NCBI GenBank assembly: GCA_052387815.1
Contig: JBQTIU010000020.1
Location: 1 to 50,465 of the forward strand
DNA from: JBQTIU01 sp052387815
GTDB lineage: Bacteria > Pseudomonadota > Alphaproteobacteria > CACIAM-22H2
DNA length: 50,465 nucleotides
Direction of reading: 5' to 3'
The position numbers and the translations under genes were made by a program. This document shows positions 27,298 through 37,052 of this stretch, one piece after another; the first letter of the stretch is position 1, and each line of letters opens with the position of its first letter. The notes below the pieces were generated by a model, which was given only the letters and a program-made list of their open reading frames with translations, was not told where the DNA came from and made no database searches.

Positions 27298-27861
27298 GTG
27301 CCGCCCTTGACCACCGAGGCGCAAGTTGGAAGCCGGGCACGGGGTGCGGTCGACCTCCTCGGTCGCCAGCCGATCCCGCTGCCCTTCAACGCCATCCAGG
27401 TGGACGCCGATGGCAACGTGACGCGCACGCCCCGCGAGCGGATTTCATTCGGCTTCGAATTCGGCGGCGCGACGTTCACCGCCACCGGGAAGATCGGAAC
27501 CAGCCGCTTGGATCTGGTCATCGCCGCCGAGCTGGGACCGCTTCCGTTCACCGCCGAATCGATCCCCGCGCGCCGCGCCATTCTCGACCTCATCGCCGCC
27601 GGGGGCCCGCCGACCGGGCGAATCGCGCTCGACGAGGCTCAGACCATCCGCATCGACGCCGCGGTCGAAATCCCCGAGCCCGTGACCCCGATCACGGTGG
27701 TGACTGGCATCGTCGAATTCCTCATCGCCATCAAGCCGCATCTCGAACGCCTCGGGCGGATCCTGGCCGATGCGTTTCCCCGCTGCGCCGCCTCGATTGC
27801 CGCCGACCGCCCCAAAGCGCCTCAATTGGTCTCCGGCAGGCTGAAAATTTGCCCCGGATAG
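27298..27861 (+). CDS. Protein of unknown function, convergent overlap with the LysM gene
   Basis: I do not recognise this 187-residue protein. It has GC-rich codon use like its neighbours and a plausible folded sequence: NAIQVDADGNVTR, ERISFGFEFGGATFTATGKIG, LDLVIAAELGPLPFTAES, TIRIDAAVEIPEPVTPITVV and a C-terminal helix EFLIAIKPHLERLGRILADAF. No signal peptide or cysteine clusters. The alternating beta strands and closing helix loosely recall YbjN or type III chaperone-like folds, but that is only an impression. The start is uncertain: GTG 27298, TTG 27286 or TTG 27307, none with a strong ribosome site. Its last 40 bases overlap the 3' end of the LysM gene on the other strand. Confidence 0.55.
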   Translation: MPPLTTEAQVGSRARGAVDLLGRQPIPLPFNAIQVDADGNVTRTPRERISFGFEFGGATFTATGKIGTSRLDLVIAAELGPLPFTAESIPARRAILDLIAAGGPPTGRIALDEAQTIRIDAAVEIPEPVTPITVVTGIVEFLIAIKPHLERLGRILADAFPRCAASIAADRPKAPQLVSGRLKICPG

Positions 27862-28916
27862 ATCAGGTTCGGGTCGCGGATGAGGTCGCGATTAGCCTCG
27901 TAAATCACCGTGTAGCGGATGCCGGCGCCATAGGTGCGCCGGGCAATGCGCCACAGGCTGTTGCCGTATTGGACGATCACCGCTGACTCCCACACCGCCT
28001 CCGGCGGCACATCGGCGCGTGCGAACGCGGTCTCGATGCGTGAAACGACCCGGCCCTCTGGTGTCACCTCGTCGACCCGCAAGGTGTACAAGCCGGGCGG
28101 CACAGGCACGGCCGGTGTCAGACTCCAGCGGCCGGGCTCGGCGTCGCTCGCTCGTCCCAAAGGTCGGTTGTCGAGATAGACCTCGACACCCGCGCCCGGC
28201 GGCGCGCGGCCCGAAAGGACGACGTTGCCCGTGTCATCGTAATCGATCACATCGAGGGTCACGCGCGCTGCGGGCGCGGGGCTCGATTGCGGCCTCTGCA
28301 AGACGACGCTGCCGGTCTTCTCGGTCGGCCGGGGCGTTGGGGCCGTTTGCGCAGCCGGCGCCTGCGCAGCCGGCTGTTGTCCGCTGGGCGGCTGTCGCGG
28401 CGTGATCACCACCAGCGGCGGCACCGGCGCGCCCGCCGGCTGAGCGAGCAAGTCCTTGCCGCGCTCGGGGACCGCCACCACTACGACCTGCTCCAAGCGC
28501 ACCGGCGGGCCCTTGGCCGTTTCGACCATGAGGCCGAGTTCGCGCCCCCCCGGCGCGAGCGGCACCGGCGGCAGGAAGACCCATTCGCCGCGAGAGTCGG
28601 TGGTGACGCGGCCGAGCTCGCGCTCGCCGTCGAGGATCACGACGATGGTGTTGGGCGCCGCGCGCCCGGCCATCACCGCATCGCCGGCCGGATTGACGCG
28701 CACGACATCGAAGCTCGGCGCGACCTTCGGCCCTTCGACCCGCGCCGGCTCGTCAGCCGGAGAACCGGGAACGGGCCCAGCCCACAGCGCGGTGGCCGGC
28801 GCCGGCCCGGCGACCTCGACGGTCGGCGCTTCGGCGCGGAACAGCAGAAAGGCTCCGAAGGCGCCAGCCAGCGCCAACGCCAACCCAAACAGGCCGATGA
28901 CGAGCGGACGCTTCAT
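27822..28916 (-). CDS. LysM-domain envelope protein with Ig-like repeats
   Basis: A 364-residue single-pass membrane or periplasmic protein. An N-terminal anchor (LVIGLFGLALALAGAFGAFLLF) is followed by two similar Ig-like units, the first with VVRVNPAGDAVMAGRAAPNTIVVIL and the second with LDVIDYDDTGNVVLSGRAPPGAGV, separated by a proline/glutamine-rich linker. A C-terminal LysM domain (VIVQYGNSLWRIARRTYGAG to PNLIYPGQIFSLP) should bind peptidoglycan. ATG 28916 is chosen for its position before the anchor and the AAGG upstream. This layout is common in alphaproteobacteria; the function is not established. Confidence 0.85.
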   Translation of the reverse strand: MKRPLVIGLFGLALALAGAFGAFLLFRAEAPTVEVAGPAPATALWAGPVPGSPADEPARVEGPKVAPSFDVVRVNPAGDAVMAGRAAPNTIVVILDGERELGRVTTDSRGEWVFLPPVPLAPGGRELGLMVETAKGPPVRLEQVVVVAVPERGKDLLAQPAGAPVPPLVVITPRQPPSGQQPAAQAPAAQTAPTPRPTEKTGSVVLQRPQSSPAPAARVTLDVIDYDDTGNVVLSGRAPPGAGVEVYLDNRPLGRASDAEPGRWSLTPAVPVPPGLYTLRVDEVTPEGRVVSRIETAFARADVPPEAVWESAVIVQYGNSLWRIARRTYGAGIRYTVIYEANRDLIRDPNLIYPGQIFSLPETN

Positions 28917-29003
28917 CTGCCTTGAGCCCCGAATCGAATTTCGGGTACACCCCAACGATAGACCCGGCCGCCGTGCGAATGCAACGGCGGCTGTTGGGTA
29001 CGC

Positions 29004-29933
29004 TCAGCGGGGCTTCGACTGGACGTCGTTGCGGATCGGCGGCAGGGCGCGCAAATACGCTATCATCGCCTTGAGATCGGCATCGGTCAGCTTGCTCGTG
29101 GTGTTGCGGACCACTTCGGCCATGCCCCCGGCCACGAAGTCGCCATCCACTTTCATCCCCATTTTGAAGAGGTCGGTCAAATCGCCGGGGCTCCATTGGC
29201 CGATGCCGGTGTCGGGGTCGGGCGTGATGTTGGGTATTTTTTCGCCTTCCGGCCCGGTACGGGTCCCGGCAAAGGCGAGGCTCGCTGTCATGCCGCCGAG
29301 GAAGTTGCGCGGGGTATGGCATTCCCCGCAATGTCCCAGCGCTTCGACCAAGTAGGCGCCGCGGTTCGATTCGGCGGATTTGGCGGGCTGCGGCCGCAAC
29401 GGGCCGGGCGTGAAGAACAGCCACTTCCAGAAGAATTGCAGGAAGCGCAGGTGGAACGGAAACCCCACGTCGTGGGGCCGGTTGGATTGGGCCACCGGCG
29501 GCAGCGAGAAGATATAGGCCTTCAAGTCCTTGAGGTCGGCGTCGGCGATGCGGGTGAACGAGGTATAGGGAAAGGCCGGGAAATAGTGCGCGCCGTCCGG
29601 GCGCACGCCGGCGCGCAGGGCGCGGATGAAGTCCGCCTCGCTCCACCGGCCGATGCCGTGCTCAAGGTCGGGGGTGATGTTGGGGCTGTAAAAGGTGCCG
29701 AAGGGTGTTTTCATCGCCCGCCGGCCGGCAAAAGGCGGCCCGTTGTTCTTGACGTCGGTGTGGCAGCCGCCGCAGCCGCCGGCCTGGAATATGTATTCGC
29801 CGCGGCGGATCGCCTCGGCATCGCTCGCCTGCGCGAACGCCGGCGCGCCGAGCCCGACGACGGCGAGCAGCAAGCAGCCGGCCGCCCAAGCCGTGGCCCC
29901 GACCCGCGCGGCCGGGGTGGCACCAGCCTGCAC
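29004..29933 (-). CDS. Diheme c-type cytochrome
   Basis: A 309-residue exported cytochrome with two CxxCH heme sites, CGGCH near residue 52 and CGECH near residue 200. Each lies in a cytochrome c domain with the same downstream pattern (PNITPDLEHGIGRWSEADFIRALRAG and PNITPDPDTGIGQWSPGDLTDLFKMG), so the protein is an internal duplication. That pattern is shared with the cytochrome subunits of membrane alcohol/aldehyde dehydrogenases, which usually carry three hemes. Here the third domain is missing and no dehydrogenase is adjacent. A signal peptide ends at LGAPAFAQA. GTG 29933 is the most likely start; the open frame upstream runs into the preceding gene. Confidence 0.85.
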   Translation of the reverse strand: MQAGATPAARVGATAWAAGCLLLAVVGLGAPAFAQASDAEAIRRGEYIFQAGGCGGCHTDVKNNGPPFAGRRAMKTPFGTFYSPNITPDLEHGIGRWSEADFIRALRAGVRPDGAHYFPAFPYTSFTRIADADLKDLKAYIFSLPPVAQSNRPHDVGFPFHLRFLQFFWKWLFFTPGPLRPQPAKSAESNRGAYLVEALGHCGECHTPRNFLGGMTASLAFAGTRTGPEGEKIPNITPDPDTGIGQWSPGDLTDLFKMGMKVDGDFVAGGMAEVVRNTTSKLTDADLKAMIAYLRALPPIRNDVQSKPR

Positions 29934-29994
29934 CCCGACCCCGCGAGGCGGTGCGCCCCGGGGGCGCTTTAGGCCCCCGGTGGCGCCGTCCGGG

Positions 29995-30459
29995 CTATTG
30001 CGGCGGCTTGCGGAACGGTTCGTGGCAGCCGCCGCACGCCTGGCCGAGGGTCGGCCAAGCGGCCTTGAACCCGGCTTCGTCATTGGCCTGGGCGATCTGT
30101 ATCAGCCGCGCGCTCGTGTCCTCGAGTCTCTTGGCCGCCGCCTGGAAATCCGCCCATTTCTGCCAAATCTGCGGCAAGGCGTTGGTCGTGCCCTTGTCGG
30201 GCCCGGTGCCCTCGGGGAACAGGCTGGGGATTCTCTTGGAGGTAGTGTTCAGCGTCGTGACGTGCTGCAGCACGGTCGCGGCGTTCCATGGCTGCTCGCC
30301 GCGCATGATCGGGGTGAGCCCGCGCATCGCGCCTCCCTGACTCTTCATCACAGTCTGGCGATCGTCGATCTGCTGGGCCACGTTGGTCTGCGCCTCGGCC
30401 ACCGCCAGCGCCGCCGCCAGCCCCAACGCCGCCAGCCCAAGACCCGTCATCTTTCTCAT
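29995..30459 (-). CDS. Cytochrome c' / c-556 (class II)
   Basis: A 154-residue periplasmic four-helix-bundle cytochrome with the single heme site at the C-terminus (GQACGGCHEPFRKP), the mark of class II cytochromes. A signal peptide (MTGLGLAALGLAAALAVAEA) precedes DDRQTVMKSQGGAMRGLTPIMRG, the conserved helix A. Proteins of this group bind NO or act as small electron carriers. Start ATG 30459 has GGGGGA upstream. It is followed 61 bp later by the diheme cytochrome gene, so the two probably form a unit. Confidence 0.9.
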   Translation of the reverse strand: MRKMTGLGLAALGLAAALAVAEAQTNVAQQIDDRQTVMKSQGGAMRGLTPIMRGEQPWNAATVLQHVTTLNTTSKRIPSLFPEGTGPDKGTTNALPQIWQKWADFQAAAKRLEDTSARLIQIAQANDEAGFKAAWPTLGQACGGCHEPFRKPPQ

Positions 30460-30512
30460 CGCGATTTCCCCCACTAAAAAGCCGCACGCGGAATGCCGTG
30501 CCATGGAAACAT

Positions 30513-30535
30513 ACACGCCGGCGGCGTGTTTTATT
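30513..30535 (+). terminator. Stem-loop with short T-run in a divergent intergenic region
   Basis: ACACGCC (30513-30519) pairs with GGCGTGT (30523-30529) across a 3-nt loop and is followed by TTTTATT. It looks like a weak intrinsic terminator on the plus strand, but no plus-strand gene ends nearby, so it may instead be a structure in the leader of the cytochrome c' gene. Confidence 0.3.
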
Positions 30536-30628
30536 CCGTTGTCGATATTACCATCAAGCCATTGTGTGGCAAGGGCGGGCGAATCGCTTTAGCGTGGTGG
30601 CGGGATCGGGCGAGCGTTGGGAACGCCC

Positions 30629-31213
30629 ATGACGGTCGCGAAGTCGATATGCGTCTATTGCGGGTCATCCAACCGCGGGCCCAAAAGCCATCGCCAAGCG
30701 GCGGCGAGGCTGGGCCAGCTCATCGCCGGCGCCGGCATCGAGCTGGTCTTCGGGGGCGGCCGGGTCGGCCTCATGGGGGTGATCGCCGACGCGGCGCTCA
30801 AGGCCGGCGGCCGGGTCACCGGCATCATCCCCGAGCACCTGATCAAGGCCGAGGTCGGGCACGGGCGGGTGAGCGAGCTGGTGGTGGTCGACAGCATGCA
30901 TGCGCGCAAGGAAACCATGTTCCGACGCGCCGACGGGTTCGTCATTCTTCCCGGCGGCCCCGGCACGCTCGACGAAACCTTCGAGATCCTGACCTGGAAG
31001 CTCCTTGGCCTGCATGACAAGCCGGTGGTGATCGTCAGCCTCGGCGACTATTGGCGCCCATTGCTCGTCCTCATCGACCGCATGGTCGCTCGCCGCTACG
31101 CGCAGCCCGGGTTCCGCGACATGTTCCAGGTGGTCGCCCGCGTCGAGGAGGCGCTGCCGGCGATCGCCCGGGCGCCGGAGCCGCGGTTTGCGCCGGCGAT
31201 CAGGCGGCTTTAG
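30629..31213 (+). CDS. LOG-family nucleotide phosphoribohydrolase (TIGR00730 type)
   Basis: A 194-residue Rossmann-like enzyme of the LOG/lysine-decarboxylase-like family, which hydrolyses cytokinin riboside monophosphates or AMP-like nucleotides to free base and ribose phosphate. The defining PGGxGTxxE motif is intact (LPGGPGTLDETFE), as are ICVYCGSSNRG, LVFGGGRVGLMG and the SMHARKETMFRRADGF stretch. ATG 30629 is used; a TTG four codons earlier is less likely. In non-plant-associated bacteria the natural substrate is often unclear. It is followed by icd after 99 bp. Confidence 0.87.
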   Translation: MTVAKSICVYCGSSNRGPKSHRQAAARLGQLIAGAGIELVFGGGRVGLMGVIADAALKAGGRVTGIIPEHLIKAEVGHGRVSELVVVDSMHARKETMFRRADGFVILPGGPGTLDETFEILTWKLLGLHDKPVVIVSLGDYWRPLLVLIDRMVARRYAQPGFRDMFQVVARVEEALPAIARAPEPRFAPAIRRL

Positions 31214-31312
31214 CCTCCGCAGGACTCTTGCCCGCGAGTGGTGCTAGAACCGGTGCCGCCGGCCCCTTTCCGCCCACCCCCCGCGAAAGCCCCATCGGAG
31301 CTCGAGAAGTCC

Positions 31313-32530
31313 ATGCAGAAGATCAAGGTCGCCAACCCGGTCGTCGAGCTCGACGGCGACGAGATGACTCGCATCATCTGGAAGATGATTCGCGACCGGC
31401 TGATCCTGCCCTACCTCGACATCGACCTCGAATACTACGACCTCGGCATCGAGAGCCGCGACCGCACCGAGGACCGGATCACGCTCGAGGCGGCCGAGGC
31501 GATCAAGAAGCACCGGGTCGGGGTCAAGTGCGCGACCATCACGCCCGACGAGGCGCGGGTCAAGGAATTCAATCTCAAGAAAATGTGGAAGTCCCCCAAC
31601 GGAACGATCCGCAACGTGCTCGACGGCACGGTGTTCCGCGAGCCGATCCTGTGCAAGAACGTGCCGCGCCTGATTCCCACCTGGACCGAGCCGATCGTCA
31701 TCGGCCGCCACGCCTTCGGCGACCAGTATCGGGCGGTCGATTTCAAGATCCCGAGCGCGGGCCGGCTCAGCATCGCCTTCACGCCCAGCGACGGCGGCGA
31801 GACGATCCGCCACATCGTCTTCGACTTTTCGGGAAGCGGCGTGGCGCTCGCCATGTACAATGTCGACGACTCGATCCGCGGCTTCGCGCGCGCCTGCTTC
31901 AACTATGGCCTCCAGCGCGGCTATCCGGTTTACCTGTCGACCAAGAACACCATCCTCAAGATCTATGACGGGCGCTTCAAGGACATCTTCCAGGACGTCT
32001 ACGAGCAGGAGTTCGCCGGGCGCTTCAAGGACAGAAGGCTCACCTACGAGCACCGATTGATCGACGACATGGTCGCCGCCGCCCTCAAGTGGAAGGGCGG
32101 GTATTTGTGGGCGTGCAAGAACTACGATGGCGACGTGCAGAGCGACACTGTGGCCCAGGGTTACGGCTCGCTCGGCCTGATGACCTCGGTCCTGCTGACG
32201 CCCGACGGGCAGACGGTCGAGGCCGAGGCCGCGCACGGCACGGTGACCCGCCATTACCGCGAGCACCAGAAGGGCCGCGAGACCTCGACCAACCCGATCG
32301 CCTCGATCTTCGCCTGGACGCGGGGCCTTTCGTACCGCTCCCAGTTCGACGCCAACCCGGCGCTCGCCAACTTCGCGCGCACCCTCGAGCGGGTCTGCGT
32401 CGACACGGTCGAGGCGGGCGCCATGACCAAGGACCTCGCCGTCCTCATCTCGCCCGACCAGGCGTGGCTGACCACCCGGCAGTTCGTGGACAGGATCGAC
32501 GCCAATCTCAAAGCGGCATTGAACGCCTGA
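31313..32530 (+). CDS. icd: Isocitrate dehydrogenase (NADP+), homodimeric type
   Basis: A 405-residue TCA-cycle enzyme that oxidises isocitrate to 2-oxoglutarate with NADP+. The sequence follows the eukaryote-like dimeric type found in alphaproteobacteria: IKVANPVVELDGDEMTRIIW at the start, TITPDEARVKEFNLKKMWKSPNGTIRN around the substrate-binding Ser/Asn, LIDDMVAAALKWKGGYLWACKNYDGDVQSD with the metal aspartates, and the EAAHGTVTRHYREHQKG cofactor loop. ATG 31313 gives the exact family N-terminus; GGAG lies 13 bases before it. It converges with alaS, and the 143 bp between them holds three hairpins. Confidence 0.96.
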   Translation: MQKIKVANPVVELDGDEMTRIIWKMIRDRLILPYLDIDLEYYDLGIESRDRTEDRITLEAAEAIKKHRVGVKCATITPDEARVKEFNLKKMWKSPNGTIRNVLDGTVFREPILCKNVPRLIPTWTEPIVIGRHAFGDQYRAVDFKIPSAGRLSIAFTPSDGGETIRHIVFDFSGSGVALAMYNVDDSIRGFARACFNYGLQRGYPVYLSTKNTILKIYDGRFKDIFQDVYEQEFAGRFKDRRLTYEHRLIDDMVAAALKWKGGYLWACKNYDGDVQSDTVAQGYGSLGLMTSVLLTPDGQTVEAEAAHGTVTRHYREHQKGRETSTNPIASIFAWTRGLSYRSQFDANPALANFARTLERVCVDTVEAGAMTKDLAVLISPDQAWLTTRQFVDRIDANLKAALNA

Positions 32531-32663
32531 GGGCGGGTCTGTGACCCGCCCGTGGGCCGGTTTGAAACCGGCACCTACGATATGCCATCGCCGTTTCCCG
32601 ATGCAGGGGCGAGGCCGCGAGGCATTGCCTCGCGCCTTGCAGGTCTTAGACCCGCCCGTTCGA
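32531..32663 (+). repeat. Cluster of hairpin repeats between icd and alaS
   Basis: Three near-perfect stem-loops follow each other: 32531-32551 (9-bp stem, loop TGT), 32556-32572 (GCCGGTTT with AAACCGGC, one-base loop) and 32616-32634 (CGCGAGGC with GCCTCGCG, loop ATT), then GGTCTTAGACCCGCC. The first hairpin starts on the base after the icd stop codon and could act as a bidirectional terminator. Closely related units recur at 43667-43776. Confidence 0.6.
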
Positions 32664-32673
32664 ACCCCGCCGC

Positions 32674-35337
32674 TCAGGAGGCGGCGCGTTGCGCCGCCTC
32701 AGCCCGCGCTGCGAGGGCGGAGCGGATCGCCGTCAGAGCCGCCCCGGCCTTGGCCGCATCGGGGCCGCCGCCCTGGGCCATGTCGGGCCGACCCCCGCCG
32801 CCCTTGCCGCCCAGTTCGGCCACGCCCAGGCGCACGAACTCGACCGCATCGAGGCGCGCGGCGAGGTCGTCGGTGACGCACACGACCAGGCTCGCCTTGC
32901 CCGCCTCGATGCCGACGATGGCGATCAGGCCCGAGCCGATCTTGCCCTTGAGCTCGTCGGCCATGGCCTTGAGCTGGCGGGCCGGCACGTTGTCGATCAC
33001 GCGGCCCACGAACTGGATGGCGCCGATATCCTCGGCGAGCGGCCCGCCCGCGCCGCTCGCCAGCTTGAGGCGAGTCTCGGCGAGCTCGCGCTCGAGGCGG
33101 CGGCGCTCCTCGAGGAGTGCTGCGACGCGCGCCGGCACTTCCGCGGGCGGCACCTTGAGCTGGGCGGCCGCCTCGAACAGCAGCGCCTCCTGCGCCACCA
33201 GGTAGCCGCGCGCGCCCGCGCCGGTGAGCGCCTCGATGCGCCGCACGCCGGCCGCGATCCCGGTCTCGGCGACGATCTTGAACACGCCGATATCGCCGGT
33301 CCGGCGCACGTGCGTCCCGCCGCACAGCTCGGTCGAGAACGGCCGCTCGCCGTCCGCCCCCATCTGGACGACCCGCACCTCCTCGCCGTATTTCTCGCCG
33401 AACAGGGCGAGCGCGCCGGCCGTCACCGCCGCATCGGGAGTCATCAGGTGGGTGGCGACCTCGCGATTGGCGAGGACTTGCGCGTTGACGTCGTCCTCGA
33501 TGCGGCGCAGCTCCGCGGGTGCAACCGGGTTGGGCTGGCTGAAGTCGAAGCGCAGCCGGTCGGGGGCGACCAGCGAGCCTTTCTGGGTGACGTGGGTGCC
33601 GAGCCGCCGGCGCAGCGCCTCGTGCAGCAAATGAGTCGCCGAGTGGTTGGCGCGCAGCGCGGTGCGGCGTCCGACATCGATGCCGAGGTTGACGATGTCT
33701 CCGACCCTGACCGTCCCGCGCTTGACCGTGCCGAGATGGACGTGGAGATCGCCGAGCTTCTTGTGGGTGTCGGCGAGCGCGATCTCGGCGCCGCCGGCGG
33801 TGACCATGATCCCGGAATCGCCCATCTGGCCGCCGGCCTCGCCGTAGAACGGGGTCTGGTTGACGACCACGGCGATCTCGGTCCCGGCCGAAGCGGCCGC
33901 CACTTCCCGGCCGTCGACCACGAGCGCGCCGATCACGGCCTCGGCGGTGTCGGACTCGTAGCCGAGGAACTCGGTCGCGCCCAAGCGCTCGCGCAGCGCG
34001 AACCAGATCTGCTCGGTGCCGCTCTCGCCCGAGCCGACCCAGGCCTTGCGCGCCTCTTGGCGCTGGCGGTCCATGGCCCGGTTGAAGCCCTCGACGTCGA
34101 CGCCGAGCGAACGCCCGCGCAGCACGTCCTGGGTGAGGTCCAACGGGAATCCGTAGGTGTCGTAGAGCTTGAAGGCGACCTCGCCGTCGAGCGCCTGGCC
34201 GGTCGCCAGCGAGGCGGTGTGCTCCTCGAGGAGCCGCAAGCCGCGCTCGAGGGTTACCTTGAACCGGGTCTCCTCGAGCTTGAGGGTCTCGGCGATCAGC
34301 GTCTGGGCGCGCACGAGTTCGGGATAGGCCCGGCCCATGGTCTCTGCGAGCGCCGGAACCAGCCGGTGCATCAGCGGCTCCTGGCAGCCGATCATATGCG
34401 CATGGCGCATGGCCCGGCGCATGATCCGGCGCAGCACGTAGCCGCGGCCTTCGTTCGACGGCAATACCCCGTCGGCGATCAGGAAGGCCGAGGCCCTGAG
34501 GTGGTCGGCGATCACCCGGTGCGGGACCGCGTGCTGCCCGTCGGCGGCGACCCCGGTCGAGTCTGCCGAGGCCTCGATGAGACGGCGCAAGAGGTCGATA
34601 TCGTAGTTGTCATGCTTGCCCTGGAGGACCGCGGCGATGCGCTCAAGGCCGAGGCCGGTGTCGATCGAGGGCTTGGGCAGGGCGACGCGCCGACCCGGCC
34701 CGTGCTGCTCGAACTGCATGAACACCAGATTCCAGATCTCGATGAAGCGGTCGCCCTCGGCCTCAGGCCCGCCCGGCGGGCCGCCGAGAATGCCGGGGCC
34801 GTGGTCGTAGAAGATTTCCGAGCACGGGCCGCACGGGCCGGTGTCGCCCATCGCCCAGAAATTGTCGGCAGTGGCGATGCGGATGATGCGGTCCTCGGGC
34901 AGGCCGGCGATCTTGCGCCACAGCCCGAAGGCCTCGTCGTCCTCGGCATAGACCGTGACCAGGAGCCGGTCGCGGGCGAGCCCGTACTCCTTGGTCACCA
35001 GGTTCCAGGCGAGCTCGATCGCCAGGTCCTTGAAGTAATCGCCGAAGGAAAAATTCCCCAGCATCTCGAAGAAGGTGTGGTGGCGCGCCGTATAGCCGAC
35101 GTTCTCGAGGTCGTTGTGCTTGCCGCCCGCGCGCACGCATTTCTGCGCCGTGACCGCGCGCTTGTAGGCCCTCGTCTCGGCGCCGGTGAAAATGTTCTTG
35201 AACTGCACCATCCCGGAATTGGCGAACAGCAGGGTCGGGTCGTTGCGCGGCACCAGGGGCGAGGACGGCACGACCTGGTGGCCGTGGCGGGCGAAATAGT
35301 CGAGGAAGGCGGTGCGGATGGCGTTGGCGCTGATCAT
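32674..35337 (-). CDS. alaS: Alanyl-tRNA synthetase
   Basis: The 887-residue class II synthetase that charges tRNA-Ala. The catalytic domain shows FLDYFARHGHQVVPSSPLVP, NSGMVQFKNIFTG and FFEMLGNFSFGDYFK. The editing domain has both zinc/editing motifs, HSATHLLHEAL and CGGTHVRRTGDIG. The C-terminal glycine-rich C-Ala domain ends GGKGGGGRPDMAQGGG. Start ATG 35337 (MISANAIRTAF) matches the family. It lies downstream of recA on the same strand, a common alphaproteobacterial order, but is separated from it by a 473-bp hairpin-rich space, so it probably has its own promoter there. Confidence 0.96.
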   Translation of the reverse strand: MISANAIRTAFLDYFARHGHQVVPSSPLVPRNDPTLLFANSGMVQFKNIFTGAETRAYKRAVTAQKCVRAGGKHNDLENVGYTARHHTFFEMLGNFSFGDYFKDLAIELAWNLVTKEYGLARDRLLVTVYAEDDEAFGLWRKIAGLPEDRIIRIATADNFWAMGDTGPCGPCSEIFYDHGPGILGGPPGGPEAEGDRFIEIWNLVFMQFEQHGPGRRVALPKPSIDTGLGLERIAAVLQGKHDNYDIDLLRRLIEASADSTGVAADGQHAVPHRVIADHLRASAFLIADGVLPSNEGRGYVLRRIMRRAMRHAHMIGCQEPLMHRLVPALAETMGRAYPELVRAQTLIAETLKLEETRFKVTLERGLRLLEEHTASLATGQALDGEVAFKLYDTYGFPLDLTQDVLRGRSLGVDVEGFNRAMDRQRQEARKAWVGSGESGTEQIWFALRERLGATEFLGYESDTAEAVIGALVVDGREVAAASAGTEIAVVVNQTPFYGEAGGQMGDSGIMVTAGGAEIALADTHKKLGDLHVHLGTVKRGTVRVGDIVNLGIDVGRRTALRANHSATHLLHEALRRRLGTHVTQKGSLVAPDRLRFDFSQPNPVAPAELRRIEDDVNAQVLANREVATHLMTPDAAVTAGALALFGEKYGEEVRVVQMGADGERPFSTELCGGTHVRRTGDIGVFKIVAETGIAAGVRRIEALTGAGARGYLVAQEALLFEAAAQLKVPPAEVPARVAALLEERRRLERELAETRLKLASGAGGPLAEDIGAIQFVGRVIDNVPARQLKAMADELKGKIGSGLIAIVGIEAGKASLVVCVTDDLAARLDAVEFVRLGVAELGGKGGGGRPDMAQGGGPDAAKAGAALTAIRSALAARAEAAQRAAS

Positions 35338-35810
35338 GACGACGGACCCCGAGGCTCGGCGGGCCGGGGATCGCCCTACGGCCAAGCGAACCCAAACGCC
35401 GTGCCCGCCTGCCTCCGTGCCGGCGCCGGGCCGGCGAGTTCAAGCGGGACTTGAAAATATCCCAGGTAGATGTAGCGGCGGGCCGCGCGGCTGTCCAGGC
35501 CGCCTAACGCCGCGGCCCGCACCCAAGTATCGACAGGGATTTCACCGCCGAGGCCACAGGCGATACGCAGAGTTCGCAGAGCACTTGATGGCGGCGCGGG
35601 ACGCGCCGCAGCGTTCCTTCTCCCGCGTCCTCGGGGATCGCGACTTCGTCGCCATCCCGCCGCGATCCCCGCGGTCAAGCCCCCGGCGGGTCGATAACCC
35701 GCCATTCCACGACCGATTGCTTGCTGCCCGGTCTCACGTTTTCGTGGCTGGCGCTCGAAAACGTGATCCCGGGCAGCGGCCGCCGGCAGCCCAGGTGGCT
35801 GGGTCGAGGC
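35338..35810. repeat. Non-coding spacer between recA and alaS, packed with inverted repeats
   Basis: No believable gene lies here. At least five stem-loops do: 35478-35487 with 35511-35520 (10 bp), 35591-35598 with 35602-35609 (8 bp, 3-nt loop), 35633-35642 with 35661-35670 (10 bp), 35685-35691 with 35697-35703 (7 bp), and 35723-35744 with 35756-35777 (22 positions, 20 matching, 11-nt loop). The last lies just downstream of the recA stop and may end its transcript. 35540-35553 (TTTCACCGCCGAGG) is repeated exactly at 43696-43709. Confidence 0.6.
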
Positions 35811-36902
<1,092 letters not shown>

Positions 36903-36987
36903 GAGCCACTCTCCTCTTATTCCAGCGTTGCCGGGGTTGCAACCACCGCCCCCCCGCGCCGGCCGTCCCGGACTCGGGCCGAACGGG

Positions 36988-37002
36988 GTACCTGTTTTGT
37001 TC
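36988..37002. promoter_or_regulatory. LexA-like box 1 (GTAC-N7-GTTC) in the recA leader
   Basis: GTAC at 36988-36991 and GTTC at 36999-37002 are separated by seven bases. This is one mismatch from the alphaproteobacterial SOS box GTTC-N7-GTTC. It shares the form GTAC-N4-TTT-GTTCT with the box at 37056, which lies in the recA promoter. Confidence 0.55.
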
Positions 37003-37052
37003 TCACAAAAACCTTGGCGTGGGGACCCAACCCCGCGCCGTTCATCGACCCC

